A DNA stretch of 43,185 bases from Alphaproteobacteria bacterium UBA2903 (GCA_002349565.1 DEDN01000002.1:1-43185); one strand, 5' to 3'; shown: positions 16,413-25,188, counted from the first letter of the stretch. Numbers and translations are program-made. Notes: generated by a model not told the origin, from the sequence alone.

Positions 16413-18688
16413 CGGAACTTTTGGCGCCCGCAGGCGATTTGGAAGCGGGATACGCGGCTTTGGCTTACGGAGCGGACGCGGTTTACTTGGGCTTGACTCG
16501 GTTTTCCGCGCGCGCCGAAGCAACCAACTTCACCCCCGACGCGTTAAAGACGTTTACGGCGTTCGCCCACGCGAAAGGCAAGCGCGTTCTGGTCGCCGTC
16601 AACACCGTGATTTTCGACGAAGAACTGGACGGGCTGATTGACACGCTTTGCGCCGTCAGGGATGCCAAAGCCGACGGCGTCATCGTGCAGGATTTGGGCA
16701 CGGCGCGGATTATCCGCAAATACTTTCCGACCCTGCGCCTGCACGGCAGCACGCAAATGGCGGTGCACAACCGCGAAGGCGTCGAGGCTTTGCGCGACAT
16801 GGGGTTCAAGCGGGTCGTTCTGGCGCGCGAACTGACGCTGGACGAAATCCGCGACATCTGTTCCGTGCCGGGCATTGAAAAGGAAGTCTTCGTTCACGGC
16901 GCTTTGTGCTACAGCTACAGCGGATTGTGCCAATTTTCGTCCGTGTACACGGGACGCAGCGCAAACCGCGGCAAATGCGTTTATCCCTGCCGCGAATCGT
17001 TTTGTTTCGAGGGCGTGAACAAACACGTCTTTTCCATGAAAGATTTGGCGCAAAGCGAAAACGTTTTATTGCTTGAACAAGCGGGCGTTACCGCTTTGAA
17101 AATCGAGGGACGCAAGAAAAGCCCGCTGTACGTCGCGGCGGTGACCGACTATTACCGCGCGATTTTGAACGGCGTGACCGACAAAGCCGTTTTAACGCAA
17201 AAACTGAACAACATCCGCTGTATTTTCAGCCGTCCGACCACGTCGCTTTACCTGACGAATCCCGAAAACCGCCGCGTAACCGACACCGAAATCGTCGGAC
17301 ACCGCGGATTGCCTTTGGGCGAAGTCGTGAAGCTGACCACCCTCGGCAAAGACCGTTTCGTGCGTTTCAAAACGGCTTTCGCCCTGTCGCGCTACGACGG
17401 CGTGCAGATTGACTTGCCGAACGAGGAACGCCCGTTCGGCTTTTCCGCGGAACGCCTGCGCGTCAACGGCAAAGACGTGTTTTCCGCCCCCGCCAAAACG
17501 ACCGTGGACGTTTTGTTGCCGCCCCATTCGCCTTTTATTCCCGAAAAAGCCGCCGTTTACCTGTCATCCGCGTCGGCGGTCAAATCGGCGTATCCCTATG
17601 AAAAGCCGCGTGAAGCCGACTTTGCGCCCGCCGTTCCCGTCTGCGTGTTCGTGCGCGTCGCGCCCGATTCCGTCACCGCGATTGCCGAGGGCTGCACCGA
17701 AACCGCAACAGGTTCTTTCAGTCCCGCGAAATCATTGGAAACGGCAAACAAAAGCATTCGCGATTCGTTTGCGAAAACGGGCGGAACGGGGCTTTGCTTG
17801 GATAAAATCGAAATCGAAAACGACGGACTGTTCGTGCCGATGGCGGTTTTAAACGAAGTGCGCCGCGCGCTGTACAACGCCGTTTCCGAACGGTTGACCG
17901 AACGCGCCGCCGCCGAACAAAAGGCGTTGAAAGAAAAAATCCTGTCCGCCGAAACCGCTTCGCCGAAAGCGGTTGTCACCGACCGTCCGAAAATCATCGT
18001 CAAAACCGACCAACCCGCGATTTTCACGGAGTTTGAAGCGGAAGACTGGGCGAAAATCGACGAAGCGGTGATTGAACTGCCCGTCGGATACACCGCGCCG
18101 ATTGCCTGCCCCGACATGCGCAAAATCCGCTTTGCTTTGCCGACGGTTATCCGCGCGCGCGACGCGTGGCGCAAAACGATGCGGACTTTGATTGCGCAAG
18201 GGGCGAAAAAGTTTGAAATCGGCAATATCGGCGGCTTGACCTTTTTAAAAGGGCTTCACGCCGACATCGCGTTCGACCGCTTTATCTATGTCGCAAACGC
18301 GGCGGCGGCGCGCGAAGCGCTGGCTTTGGGCGCGTCGCGGTTTACCGTTTCTTACGAAGCCCCCGACCCGCAGGCGTTGTTCGCCGCTTTTCCCGACAAA
18401 GCCAACGCCGTTATCTATCAGGACTTGCCGCTGTTCATCAGCGAAACATGCCCTTATGCGTCGGTTGCGGGAAAATGCCTGAAATGCGGCGGATGCCGTC
18501 AGCAGACGATAACGTCCCGCTACGGCACTTTTGTTTCCGTGATGAAGCATTGCCGCCATTTCCTGCTGAACGAAAAGCCGCACTTGCGCAAAAAAGAGGC
18601 GGACGGCGCGCAATGGCGGCAAATCGATTTCATGTACCGGCACTGGACGCCGCAAGCCGCCGTCGAAACATTCCGAAAAATAGTTTGA
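16409..18688 (+). CDS. Peptidase U32 family protein (RlhA/YhbU-like)
   Basis: This is a 759-residue U32 protein. It begins ELLAPAGDLEAGYAALAYGADAVYLG (as two halves) and carries the family signature around FVHGALCYSYSGLC, then GRSANRGKCVYPCRE, whose Cys residues resemble those of RNA-hydroxylating U32 members such as RlhA and TrhP. It is longer than E. coli RlhA, with extra middle and C-terminal parts and a second Cys cluster (CPYASVAGKCLKCGGC). Peptidase activity is doubtful in this family; tRNA or rRNA hydroxylation is a better guess. It overlaps ldcA by 4 bp. Confidence 0.85.
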   Translation: MTELLAPAGDLEAGYAALAYGADAVYLGLTRFSARAEATNFTPDALKTFTAFAHAKGKRVLVAVNTVIFDEELDGLIDTLCAVRDAKADGVIVQDLGTARIIRKYFPTLRLHGSTQMAVHNREGVEALRDMGFKRVVLARELTLDEIRDICSVPGIEKEVFVHGALCYSYSGLCQFSSVYTGRSANRGKCVYPCRESFCFEGVNKHVFSMKDLAQSENVLLLEQAGVTALKIEGRKKSPLYVAAVTDYYRAILNGVTDKAVLTQKLNNIRCIFSRPTTSLYLTNPENRRVTDTEIVGHRGLPLGEVVKLTTLGKDRFVRFKTAFALSRYDGVQIDLPNEERPFGFSAERLRVNGKDVFSAPAKTTVDVLLPPHSPFIPEKAAVYLSSASAVKSAYPYEKPREADFAPAVPVCVFVRVAPDSVTAIAEGCTETATGSFSPAKSLETANKSIRDSFAKTGGTGLCLDKIEIENDGLFVPMAVLNEVRRALYNAVSERLTERAAAEQKALKEKILSAETASPKAVVTDRPKIIVKTDQPAIFTEFEAEDWAKIDEAVIELPVGYTAPIACPDMRKIRFALPTVIRARDAWRKTMRTLIAQGAKKFEIGNIGGLTFLKGLHADIAFDRFIYVANAAAAREALALGASRFTVSYEAPDPQALFAAFPDKANAVIYQDLPLFISETCPYASVAGKCLKCGGCRQQTITSRYGTFVSVMKHCRHFLLNEKPHLRKKEADGAQWRQIDFMYRHWTPQAAVETFRKIV

Positions 18689-18765
18689 AGTCGGGGCTGA
18701 TTTGATTTAAAATAAAAAAATTGTTCGGCAGCATACCGAAAAACAACTTAGAAAGAGTGTGAAAA

Positions 18766-18993
18766 ATGACAAAATCCCCTGTTCAACCGAACGATATTTT
18801 TCAAAAAGCCAGCGGACTGACCTCCAAATGGATTGTCGACCGCGTGATTGAATTTCCCGATTTGCCGCTGCATGTTCGTTTAATCGAACAGGGCGGAAAC
18901 GAACGGACTGTTACCGTCGCTTTGTCAACCTTGCTTGACCCGCGTCAATGGCGCGTGATTAAAATGGCGGGGGCGGCAGCCGACGCCGAATGA
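18766..18993 (+). CDS. Small conserved-looking hypothetical protein
   Basis: This 75-residue soluble protein (MTKSPVQPNDIF...) is not recognised. It has an alternating strand pattern (IVDRVIEF, LPLHVRLIEQ, RTVTVALSTLLDPRQW) that suggests a small beta-barrel. AAAGAG lies upstream, and a strong bidirectional terminator follows immediately, so it is a discrete gene. It is separated from the U32 gene by 77 bp of AT-rich DNA. Confidence 0.65.
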   Translation: MTKSPVQPNDIFQKASGLTSKWIVDRVIEFPDLPLHVRLIEQGGNERTVTVALSTLLDPRQWRVIKMAGAAADAE

Positions 18994-18994
18994 A

Positions 18995-19021
18995 AAAAGG
19001 GAGCTTTCGCTCCCTTTTCTT
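18995..19021. terminator. Bidirectional rho-independent terminator
   Basis: A 10-bp perfect stem (aaaagggagc 18995-19004, gctccctttt 19009-19018) with a TTTC loop has T runs in both directions. It serves both the small plus-strand gene and the minus-strand DUF1189 gene. Confidence 0.9.
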
Positions 19022-19026
19022 TTGAA

Positions 19027-19815
19027 TTATGCCGCTTTCGGCATTCTGGACGCGTGGAAAAACAGGTAAATCAGCGAAACAATCGTTCCGATAATCGCCC
19101 CTAATTCGAACAGTCCCAGCAATACGCCGAAAATCAAATTGAATACGAAAACAGGCAAAGCCGAAATTGTTGCCAGCCGCATCCGCGCTTCGAACGGAAC
19201 GCCGTTTTTGTAAAAGAATGTGGCAACATACGAAACCAAAGCCAGCAAATACACCAAAACAACGTATTTCAAAAACAGCATGGGAATCGCAATCGACAGG
19301 ACGAAAGCGGGCAGGACGAACATCATTTTCCCCGCGCTCTGCACGACGAAATCGGAAATCGAATCCTTGGTAATCGACAGGTTGTCCATGCCGAACAGCT
19401 TGTTCAAAGGCATCAATTCGACTTTTTGCCCTTTGACGAACTGGATTCCGTTTTTGGACACATAGATTTCGTTCGGGGACGGATCTTTGACGGTTTCGTC
19501 GCCGCTTGCCGTGTCAATGGTCAGATGCAGTCCGTCGCCGATTTGATAGCGTCCGAAGAAATTTTCGGGCTGGACGATTTGCCCGTTTTGAATTTGAATG
19601 TCGGGCAAATCCGTAATTCTTTGCGTGATGATTTCGGGCGAAAACGCGTTTACCGCAATCAGCGAATACACCGCGTAAATCAGCGCGGCAATCACGGATA
19701 AAACAAACAGCGGGATAAGTCCTATCCCGTGTCCCGCCGCGACGTATTTTTCGGACAAATCCTTGTCGTAAAACGAACGGACGGGCAAAGAAAGCGAACA
19801 TTTTGCACAAATCAT
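19027..19815 (-). CDS. DUF1189-like membrane protein
   Basis: This is a 262-residue protein. Its N-terminal membrane segment (GIGLIPLFVLSVIAALIYAVYSL, read in two parts) is followed by an extracytoplasmic domain (about residues 55-165) and four further hydrophobic segments to the C-terminus. This layout and the ITDLPDIQIQNGQI region fit the DUF1189 family of unknown function. ATG at 19815 is preferred over the 58-residue longer frame because AAAAGGAGGT lies 6 bases before it and the extension would run into tRNA-promoter DNA. Two N-terminal Cys (CAKC) precede the first membrane helix. Confidence 0.7.
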   Translation of the reverse strand: MICAKCSLSLPVRSFYDKDLSEKYVAAGHGIGLIPLFVLSVIAALIYAVYSLIAVNAFSPEIITQRITDLPDIQIQNGQIVQPENFFGRYQIGDGLHLTIDTASGDETVKDPSPNEIYVSKNGIQFVKGQKVELMPLNKLFGMDNLSITKDSISDFVVQSAGKMMFVLPAFVLSIAIPMLFLKYVVLVYLLALVSYVATFFYKNGVPFEARMRLATISALPVFVFNLIFGVLLGLFELGAIIGTIVSLIYLFFHASRMPKAA

Positions 19816-19909
19816 GGAAAACCTCCTTTTATGAAACACTGCTGAAATTATAAAAGCAGGCGTGCGGTTGGAAAATCCGACAATGCGGCTAAAATAAGGA
19901 AATAAAAAG

Positions 19910-19938
19910 TTGACCGCCGCCCGCTTTGGATTTATACA
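19910..19938 (+). promoter_or_regulatory. Sigma-70-type promoter of tRNA-Glu
   Basis: TTGACC (19910-19915), a 17-bp spacer and TATACA (19933-19938) lie 12 bp before the mature tRNA 5' end. Confidence 0.8.
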
Positions 19939-19950
19939 AAAGAAAGCCAA

Positions 19951-20026
19951 GACCCTATCGTCTAATTGGTTAGGACAGCACCCTCTCAAGGTGTCAACAC
20001 GGGTTCGAGTCCCGTTAGGGTCGCCA
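19951..20026 (+). tRNA. tRNA-Glu (CTC)
   Basis: The 76-nt cloverleaf has acceptor GACCCTA paired with TAGGGTC, a D-arm with GGTTAGGAC, anticodon loop CTCTCAA giving CTC, a T-loop TTCGAGT and an encoded CCA end. It reads GAG codons. It has its own promoter and terminator. Confidence 0.95.
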
Positions 20027-20031
20027 AATTT

Positions 20032-20059
20032 ATCGGCGGGGGTTCACCCTGCCGATTTT
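20032..20059 (+). terminator. Terminator of tRNA-Glu
   Basis: The stem atcggcgggg/ccctgccgat includes one G-T pair. It is followed by TTTT just after the tRNA CCA end. Confidence 0.7.
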
Positions 20060-20224
20060 CTGATTGACGGCGGAGCGACGGCTTCGTATTTCTACGGTCC
20101 GCTGAAACCGTAATCAGCAAAACGGGATTTGCGACGGAATTGTGAACTTTGCGGCAAGTCGTCTTGTCCGTACGCTTTCTTTTTGATATGATAAACCATC
20201 ATTCGAAAAAGGCGGAGGATGCCG

Positions 20225-21466
20225 ATGACCGATACCGAACAAAACACAAAACAATCGCTGACTTCCGATAACGTGATGGACGATTTTGTCGCCGACTACG
20301 AACGGCGTATCGCGGCAATCAGACAGGGCAAACAAACGCAAGGCAGGGAAGGCGCCGTCGCTCAATACGTTCCGTCTTGCAAAAGCACGCCGGGGTTTTA
20401 TTGTTTGGGGACGTATACTTACTCTATGAATGCCGTGCTGAAAAAACACGGCATTTCTCCGCAGGCAAGCGGGCTGATGCAGTTTACGAACGCCGAACGC
20501 GGGCAGTTCAACTCTGCGGCATGGGGCAGTCCGCAAATTTCATGCCCCGGCGCGATCAACTATTTCGAATCCCATAAAAACAAAGAATTGAAAGCTTGCG
20601 GCAAAAGCCTGAAAGACATGCCGAAAGGCACGACTTTGGGACAAATGCTTGCCCAAGGGTACAAGGACGGCTCGATTCCCAAAGGATCGCTGGTTTTGGT
20701 GCAAAGCGCGGGCAATACCAGCACGGGCATGCACGCCGTTATGTTTGTCGGATTGAACGACAAAGGCGAACCGCTGTTTTCCAGCGCGAATCCCGAAAAA
20801 ATACGCCAAACCATGCCGAAATGGGCGAATCAAACCGCCAATCCGAACAAATCCCGCGACTTGGACTGCTATGTCGTCAATATGAAAAAAGCGATGGAAG
20901 TCAAAGTGCCGCAGGTGCAAAACAGCGCCGAACGGCAAAAAGCGGCGGCGGCTCAAACACAAGCGCAGGTGCCAGCGGTTAAAAGTTCGGGCGGATTCAA
21001 GCTTGAACCGATTACGGTCAAAAACGATTCCGTCAAACCGCACGGCGGCTTTAAAATCCCCGTGGCTCCCGTTAAAAACCTTGATGCGGATTTCGATGAT
21101 GTTCCGTCAAACAAAAGCGCGGACAATTCGTTGTCAAGCCTGCTGAAAAAAGCCGTCAGCCGCGTTTCCGACAAAATCGGCGATTTGACGGCGACCGTTT
21201 CGGACAAGCTGCGGCATGCGTGGCGCAACGAAATCCGTTTCCGCGCAAAATCCCGTTGTGACAACAAAGCGATGAAACTGCTGGCGCAAAAATCCGCCGA
21301 AAAGAGCAATGCGGTTTTCCGTTCGACGAATTTGATGAAAACGCTGATGCGCAACACCGCGTCTTTGGCGGAACAGCACACGTCGGGCAGACAAAGCCTG
21401 TCGGAAAAAATGAATGCTTCGCCCGCTTTGAAAAAAGCTATGCTGGGACGGCGTTATTCGCGCTGA
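20225..21466 (+). CDS. Unknown protein with possible CHAP/NlpC-like amidase core
   Basis: This 413-residue protein is not recognised as a family member. The N-terminal half has GFYCLGTYTY (Cys60), a basic-polar middle, then PKGSLVLVQSAG, GMHAVMFVGL (His170) and FSSANP (Asn189). A Cys near the start of the domain followed by His and Asn in strand contexts is the arrangement of CHAP and NlpC/P60 amidases, so a papain-like fold is a testable guess. The C-terminal half is a Lys/Ser/Ala-rich, mostly disordered tail with repeated SSGGFKLEPI and KPHGGFKIPV motifs. No signal peptide is visible. GGCGGAGG fits the ATG at 20225 better than the one at 20219. Its end overlaps the MATE gene by 29 bp. Confidence 0.65.
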   Translation: MTDTEQNTKQSLTSDNVMDDFVADYERRIAAIRQGKQTQGREGAVAQYVPSCKSTPGFYCLGTYTYSMNAVLKKHGISPQASGLMQFTNAERGQFNSAAWGSPQISCPGAINYFESHKNKELKACGKSLKDMPKGTTLGQMLAQGYKDGSIPKGSLVLVQSAGNTSTGMHAVMFVGLNDKGEPLFSSANPEKIRQTMPKWANQTANPNKSRDLDCYVVNMKKAMEVKVPQVQNSAERQKAAAAQTQAQVPAVKSSGGFKLEPITVKNDSVKPHGGFKIPVAPVKNLDADFDDVPSNKSADNSLSSLLKKAVSRVSDKIGDLTATVSDKLRHAWRNEIRFRAKSRCDNKAMKLLAQKSAEKSNAVFRSTNLMKTLMRNTASLAEQHTSGRQSLSEKMNASPALKKAMLGRRYSR

Positions 21467-22814
21467 TGTCCGTTTTCGGGTATCTGCGGCGGATGATGCC
21501 ATAAGCGACCGCCAAAACAACGGTTGTCACCGCCCACGAAACGGGATACGACAAAAACAGGTGCGTAAACGTGTGGTATTTCGGAATTTGGAACAGCGTC
21601 GCTATCCAGACCAAACGCAATCCGCACGCGCCCGCCAAAGCGATGACGGCGGGAACGAACGATGACCCCAGTCCGCGCAAAGCCCCTGTCATAATATCCA
21701 TCCAGCCGCACAGCACATACGGCACGCCGACCATTTTCAGGCGCACCAATCCCGCTTCTATCGCCGCCATATCGCTGGTGTAAATGCCCAGCAGCGTCGT
21801 TCCGAACAAAACGGCGACGGTTCCCAAAACAATGCCGATGACCGTGCCGCAGCCCAAGGCGCAAAGGGTGATTTTGTTAATGCGGGCGTAGCGTTTCGCG
21901 CCGATGTTGCGGCTGATGAACGTCGTTGCCGTCGGCTGAAAAGCGTTCATACTGATCCAAATAAAGCAATCGACGTTTTGCGACGCCGCCGTTCCCGCCA
22001 TGTATACGGGACCGAACGAATTGACGGCGGACTGAATCACCATGTTCGACAGGCTGAACACGACGCTTTGAAAGCCCGCGGGAATGCCCAGTTTCAGAAT
22101 ATTCAGCACGATTTCGGGGTTCAGACGGATTTGATTGAAAAAGATTTTCGACGAATCCTTGCGCCGCGCCAAAGAGATTAAAACCAAAGTCATGGCAAGC
22201 ATTTGCGAAATGACGGTGGCGGTGGCGACCCCCGCGACATCCATTTTGAAACAAATCACGAAAACCAAATTCAAAACAACGTTTGTAACGCCCGCCGCAA
22301 TCAAAAACATCAGCGGTTTTTTGGTTTCGCCGTTCGCGTACAAAATCGCCGCGCCGAAGTTGTAAACCGCCGTCGGAATCATGCCGAAAAAGTAAATCTT
22401 GGTATACAAAACGGACAGCGGTAAAACGCTTTCGGGCGTTTGCATCAAAATCAAAATCCGTGCGGAATACACGACGCCGATTGTTGCCGAAAAAATTCCC
22501 GCCAGCACGCCCAAAGCCAATGAAGTATGAACGACTCGGCGCAGCCGTTTGTAATTTTTCGCACCCAAACACCGCGAAGCCAAAACATTCGTGCCGATGC
22601 TCATTCCGATAAAGAAATTGGTCAGCAAACTGACCAAAGCGACCGTCGATCCGACCGCCGCCAAAGAATGCGTCGACCCGAAGTTGCCCAAAACGGCAAT
22701 GTCGGAGGCATTGAACAGCAGCTGCAAAACGCTTGCCGCCATCAAAGGAATGGCAAAACGCAGCATTGACGGCAGCAGCGCGCCGTCCGTCATATCGATT
22801 TCGGATTTGGTCAT
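21438..22814 (-). CDS. MATE family efflux transporter
   Basis: This is a 458-residue polytopic membrane protein of the MATE (NorM/DinF) superfamily, which exports cationic compounds using Na+ or H+ gradients. It begins TDGALLPSMLRFAIPLMAASVLQLLFNASDIAVLG (read in pieces) and shows about 12 hydrophobic segments in two related halves. ATG at 22814 has AAGGAG in front and replaces an 11-residue longer frame. Substrate cannot be inferred. The gene converges on and overlaps the unknown plus-strand gene by 29 bp. Confidence 0.88.
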   Translation of the reverse strand: MTKSEIDMTDGALLPSMLRFAIPLMAASVLQLLFNASDIAVLGNFGSTHSLAAVGSTVALVSLLTNFFIGMSIGTNVLASRCLGAKNYKRLRRVVHTSLALGVLAGIFSATIGVVYSARILILMQTPESVLPLSVLYTKIYFFGMIPTAVYNFGAAILYANGETKKPLMFLIAAGVTNVVLNLVFVICFKMDVAGVATATVISQMLAMTLVLISLARRKDSSKIFFNQIRLNPEIVLNILKLGIPAGFQSVVFSLSNMVIQSAVNSFGPVYMAGTAASQNVDCFIWISMNAFQPTATTFISRNIGAKRYARINKITLCALGCGTVIGIVLGTVAVLFGTTLLGIYTSDMAAIEAGLVRLKMVGVPYVLCGWMDIMTGALRGLGSSFVPAVIALAGACGLRLVWIATLFQIPKYHTFTHLFLSYPVSWAVTTVVLAVAYGIIRRRYPKTDISANNAVPA

Positions 22815-22947
22815 GGGCGTCTCCTTTGCGCGGGAATATAATCCCAAAAATCAGAAATGTGTAAGGTTTTTTGTAAGGAAACGCAGGGAACTTTCGTTAC
22901 AAGAGTATAACGGTTTAAAACAACGGAGAACGGGTATTAATAAATCA

Positions 22948-23665
22948 ATGAAACAGACAGTACTTGCCGCAAGCTTGGCGGTGTTTTTCTGCACGGGCTT
23001 CGGTGCGGACAACGGCGCGGCACGCGTCCAAAATTCAAGAAATGCAGGAAATTGTCGATGAAGTGATTCGCGACAGGGACAACCGCATCGAACAAAGCAT
23101 GCGCCGCTTTACCGACCCGCGTCTGCGTCCCGGCGCGCGTCAAGCCAAAGGCGGCTTTCTGCCCGTGCTGGGGGCGGCGGAAAACGTGGAAATCGCCTAC
23201 ACACCCGTAACAAACCGCGATTATGACGACTTTTTGGAACAAAACGGCAAAGCTCCGACAAACGCCGCGCCGAATCATCCCGCGGTCAATGTTTCTTACA
23301 ACGATGCGGCGGCTTATGCCCGCTGGCTGTCGAACAGGGACGGCGTCACTTACCGTTTGCCGACGGAAGAGGAATGGGAATACGCGGTGGGACACATGCC
23401 CAAAGACGCCGATTTCAACAACGGCGTTTCAACCTCGACAACGCCCGTCGACGCTTACAAGCAAACTTTGTCCGCCAGCGGGGCGGTCGACATGTGGGGC
23501 AACTGCTGGGAATGGACGGTAACCCCGAAAAACGGCGGTTATGCCGTCAAAGGCGGCGCGTTCGATTCGCCGCGGATGAAATGCCGCACGGAAACCCGCG
23601 ACGAAAGCCTCGATGCCTCGACGGGCTATGCCAACGTGTGCTTCCGTCTGGTGCGTGAAAAATAA
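22948..23665 (+). CDS. SUMF1/FGE-sulfatase-domain protein with apparent frameshift
   Basis: The body (frame of 22964-23665) is a formylglycine-generating-enzyme-like domain: TPVTNRDYDDFL, HPAVNVSYNDAAAYARWLS, YRLPTEEEWEYAV, DMWGNCWEWT, VKGGAFDS and a C-terminal CFRLVREK. A good signal peptide (MKQTVLAASLAVFFCTGFGA) begins at ATG 22948 in another frame. Removing one base near 23031-23032 (gtcc to gtc) joins them without a break. So this is either a frameshifted gene, a sequencing error or a shorter protein starting at 23042. True FGE has two active-site Cys in the C-terminal part; only one aligned Cys (MKCRTE) is seen, so a non-catalytic SUMF1 domain is more likely. Confidence 0.7.
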
Positions 23666-23675
23666 AGGCAAACAG

Positions 23676-23708
23676 AAACCCGCGGAAATCAACGTTTCCG
23701 CGGGTTTT
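23676..23708. terminator. Rho-independent terminator between the SUMF1 gene and tRNA-Arg
   Basis: The perfect stem aaacccgcggaaa (23676-23688) with tttccgcgggttt (23695-23707) is followed by T. It sits 10 bp after the SUMF1-domain stop and 3 bp from the tRNA 3' end, so it may end both transcripts. Confidence 0.88.
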
Positions 23709-23710
23709 AG

Positions 23711-23787
23711 TGGCGCGCCCAGGAGAATTCGAATCCCCAGCCTTCTGATCCGTAGTCAGATGCTCTATCCAGTTGAGCTATGGGCGC
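23711..23787 (-). tRNA. tRNA-Arg (ACG)
   Basis: The 77-nt cloverleaf on the minus strand has acceptor GCGCCCA with TGGGCGC, D-arm AGCTCAACTGGATAGAGC, anticodon stem TCTGA/TCAGA with loop CTACGGA giving ACG, T-loop TTCGAAT and an encoded CCA. After A-to-I editing it would read CGU, CGC and CGA. Confidence 0.96.
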
Positions 23788-23800
23788 TTAAGCAAGAACG

Positions 23801-23829
23801 TATATACGCCGATAAAAGCCGTAATGCAA
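23801..23829 (-). promoter_or_regulatory. Sigma-70-type promoter of tRNA-Arg
   Basis: On the minus strand TTGCAT (23829-23824), a 17-bp spacer and TATATA (23806-23801) end 13 bp before the tRNA 5' base. Confidence 0.75.
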
Positions 23830-23868
23830 GACTTTTTTTTAAAAAATTTGCATTTTTGATAAAAATCC

Positions 23869-23896
23869 TTGCAAAAGAGCTGAATGTCGGTACATT
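23869..23896 (+). promoter_or_regulatory. Weak candidate promoter of the OmpA-like gene
   Basis: TTGCAA (23869-23874), a 16-bp spacer and TACATT (23891-23896) lie in AT-rich DNA about 80 bp before the start. The -10 box is poor. Confidence 0.3.
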
Positions 23897-23975
23897 CTAA
23901 ACTGTGCGCTTGTGCAAAGTGCGGATTGGGAAAATTCAACGATTTTTCTTTTTTATGGTAAGGTGTTTGAAAACC

Positions 23976-25130
23976 ATGGTTGATTTAAAAAGATTTTCTT
24001 TGTTGGTCGCTTTGTTGCCCGCTTTCGGATGCGCGGTCGGTTCGGACAAAACAGTTGCGGATGATTATTATGCCGACGACTATGCGTTGGCGGCGCCCGC
24101 CGAGCGTGCGGCGTCTTCCGATCGCGCCAAAATCCGCGCTGACAAAACAGTGCCCGCCGCCGAAGCGTCCGACAATACGGCTGACCGGTTCGGCTATACG
24201 GCGTCGGAGCAAAAGACATCCGCCGTCAGTGAAACGGTTTCCAAGGTCGAAAGCAGCGTTGCCGAATTGAACCAAGCTTTGCGTCAGAACAAGGAAACGT
24301 TTAAAAATTTAAAAGCGCAAAGTGCGGAAAAAGCTGCCAAATACTATGAAATCGTCGCGCATATCAATGCTCGTTTGCAAATCGGAACGACGCCGGGCAA
24401 CCCCGAGCTGACGGAAATGTGGAAACAGGCCTCCGCCGCTTTGACGGAAATGGGCGATAAAGTGCAGGAAATGAAGATTTTGAACGGCGAAGTCAATAAA
24501 CAAAACGCTCAAATCAATGCGTTGTTGGGCAATATCGCCAAAACTTTTACCGTTCCCGGAGCTTTGGAATCCGATCATGAACGGTTGAAAGATTTGGAAG
24601 ACGAAACGAATCTGACGCTGATTGCTCAAAAAAGACTGGCTTCCGAACTGTCCGCTCAGGTTGACCGGCAGATGCAGGCGTTCAAAAACGAAAGCGCGCT
24701 GGTCGCTGCTTTGGCGAACGGAATTCGCAGCGGCAAGCCGTATGGGGCGGAAGCGGCGGCTCCCGTTTCTTTGAATTCGCCCTCTTCATTGCAGTCGTCT
24801 TTGTCGGATGAGGATGACGACGACGTGCTGACGGCGAAAATCGACGGGCGCCGTCCGCTGATGACGATTCGATTCGATCGGGCAAACGTTGCGTATGAAC
24901 AGCCGCTGTACCGCGCCGTCAAAGCCGCTTTGGACAAGCGCCCGAATACGGATTTTGAACTGGTCGCCGTTTCGTCCGCCAAAAAAGGAAACGTTGCCGA
25001 TGCTTTGAAAAAGGCCGATGCCGTTCGAGACACGCTGTTGGCAATGGGGCTGCCCGCAGATCGCGTGTATGTTTCAAAAACAACGGATATGAAAGCGAAA
25101 ACAGCGGAAGTCAGACTGTTTTTGAAATAA
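23976..25130 (+). CDS. OmpA-like, coiled-coil envelope protein (possible lipoprotein)
   Basis: This is a 384-residue protein with a signal sequence ending in LLPAFGC; the Cys could be lipidated but the lipobox is atypical. An Asp/Ala-rich stretch precedes a long helical, coiled-coil-like region (about residues 90-235). The C-terminal ~100 residues (MTIRFDRANVAYEQPL, then RPNTDFELVAVSS and ADRVYVSK) have the OmpA-like peptidoglycan-binding pattern, although the usual conserved Asp and Arg residues are hard to place. ATG at 23976 has AAGGTG 10 bases ahead; a frame starting 21 bp upstream has no ribosome binding site. A terminator separates it from the next operon. Confidence 0.65.
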   Translation: MVDLKRFSLLVALLPAFGCAVGSDKTVADDYYADDYALAAPAERAASSDRAKIRADKTVPAAEASDNTADRFGYTASEQKTSAVSETVSKVESSVAELNQALRQNKETFKNLKAQSAEKAAKYYEIVAHINARLQIGTTPGNPELTEMWKQASAALTEMGDKVQEMKILNGEVNKQNAQINALLGNIAKTFTVPGALESDHERLKDLEDETNLTLIAQKRLASELSAQVDRQMQAFKNESALVAALANGIRSGKPYGAEAAAPVSLNSPSSLQSSLSDEDDDDVLTAKIDGRRPLMTIRFDRANVAYEQPLYRAVKAALDKRPNTDFELVAVSSAKKGNVADALKKADAVRDTLLAMGLPADRVYVSKTTDMKAKTAEVRLFLK

Positions 25131-25137
25131 ATTCAAT

Positions 25138-25171
25138 AATTCCGAAAGGGGTAATCCTTTCGGAATTCTTT
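25138..25171 (+). terminator. Rho-independent terminator after the OmpA-like gene
   Basis: The 12-bp stem aattccgaaagg/cctttcggaatt has a 6-nt loop and is followed by ctttt. It lies 8 bp after the stop and about 18 bp before the next gene. Confidence 0.85.
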
Positions 25172-25188
25172 TCCCAAAGGGATATGTT

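Noticed and set aside
19951..20224. tRNA-Glu as an integration site for an island carrying the unknown gene at 20225
   Set aside because: No direct repeat of the tRNA 3' end, integrase or phage gene is visible downstream.
23711..23787. tRNA-Arg as an attachment site
   Set aside because: No second copy of its 3' end and no integrase are seen in the window.
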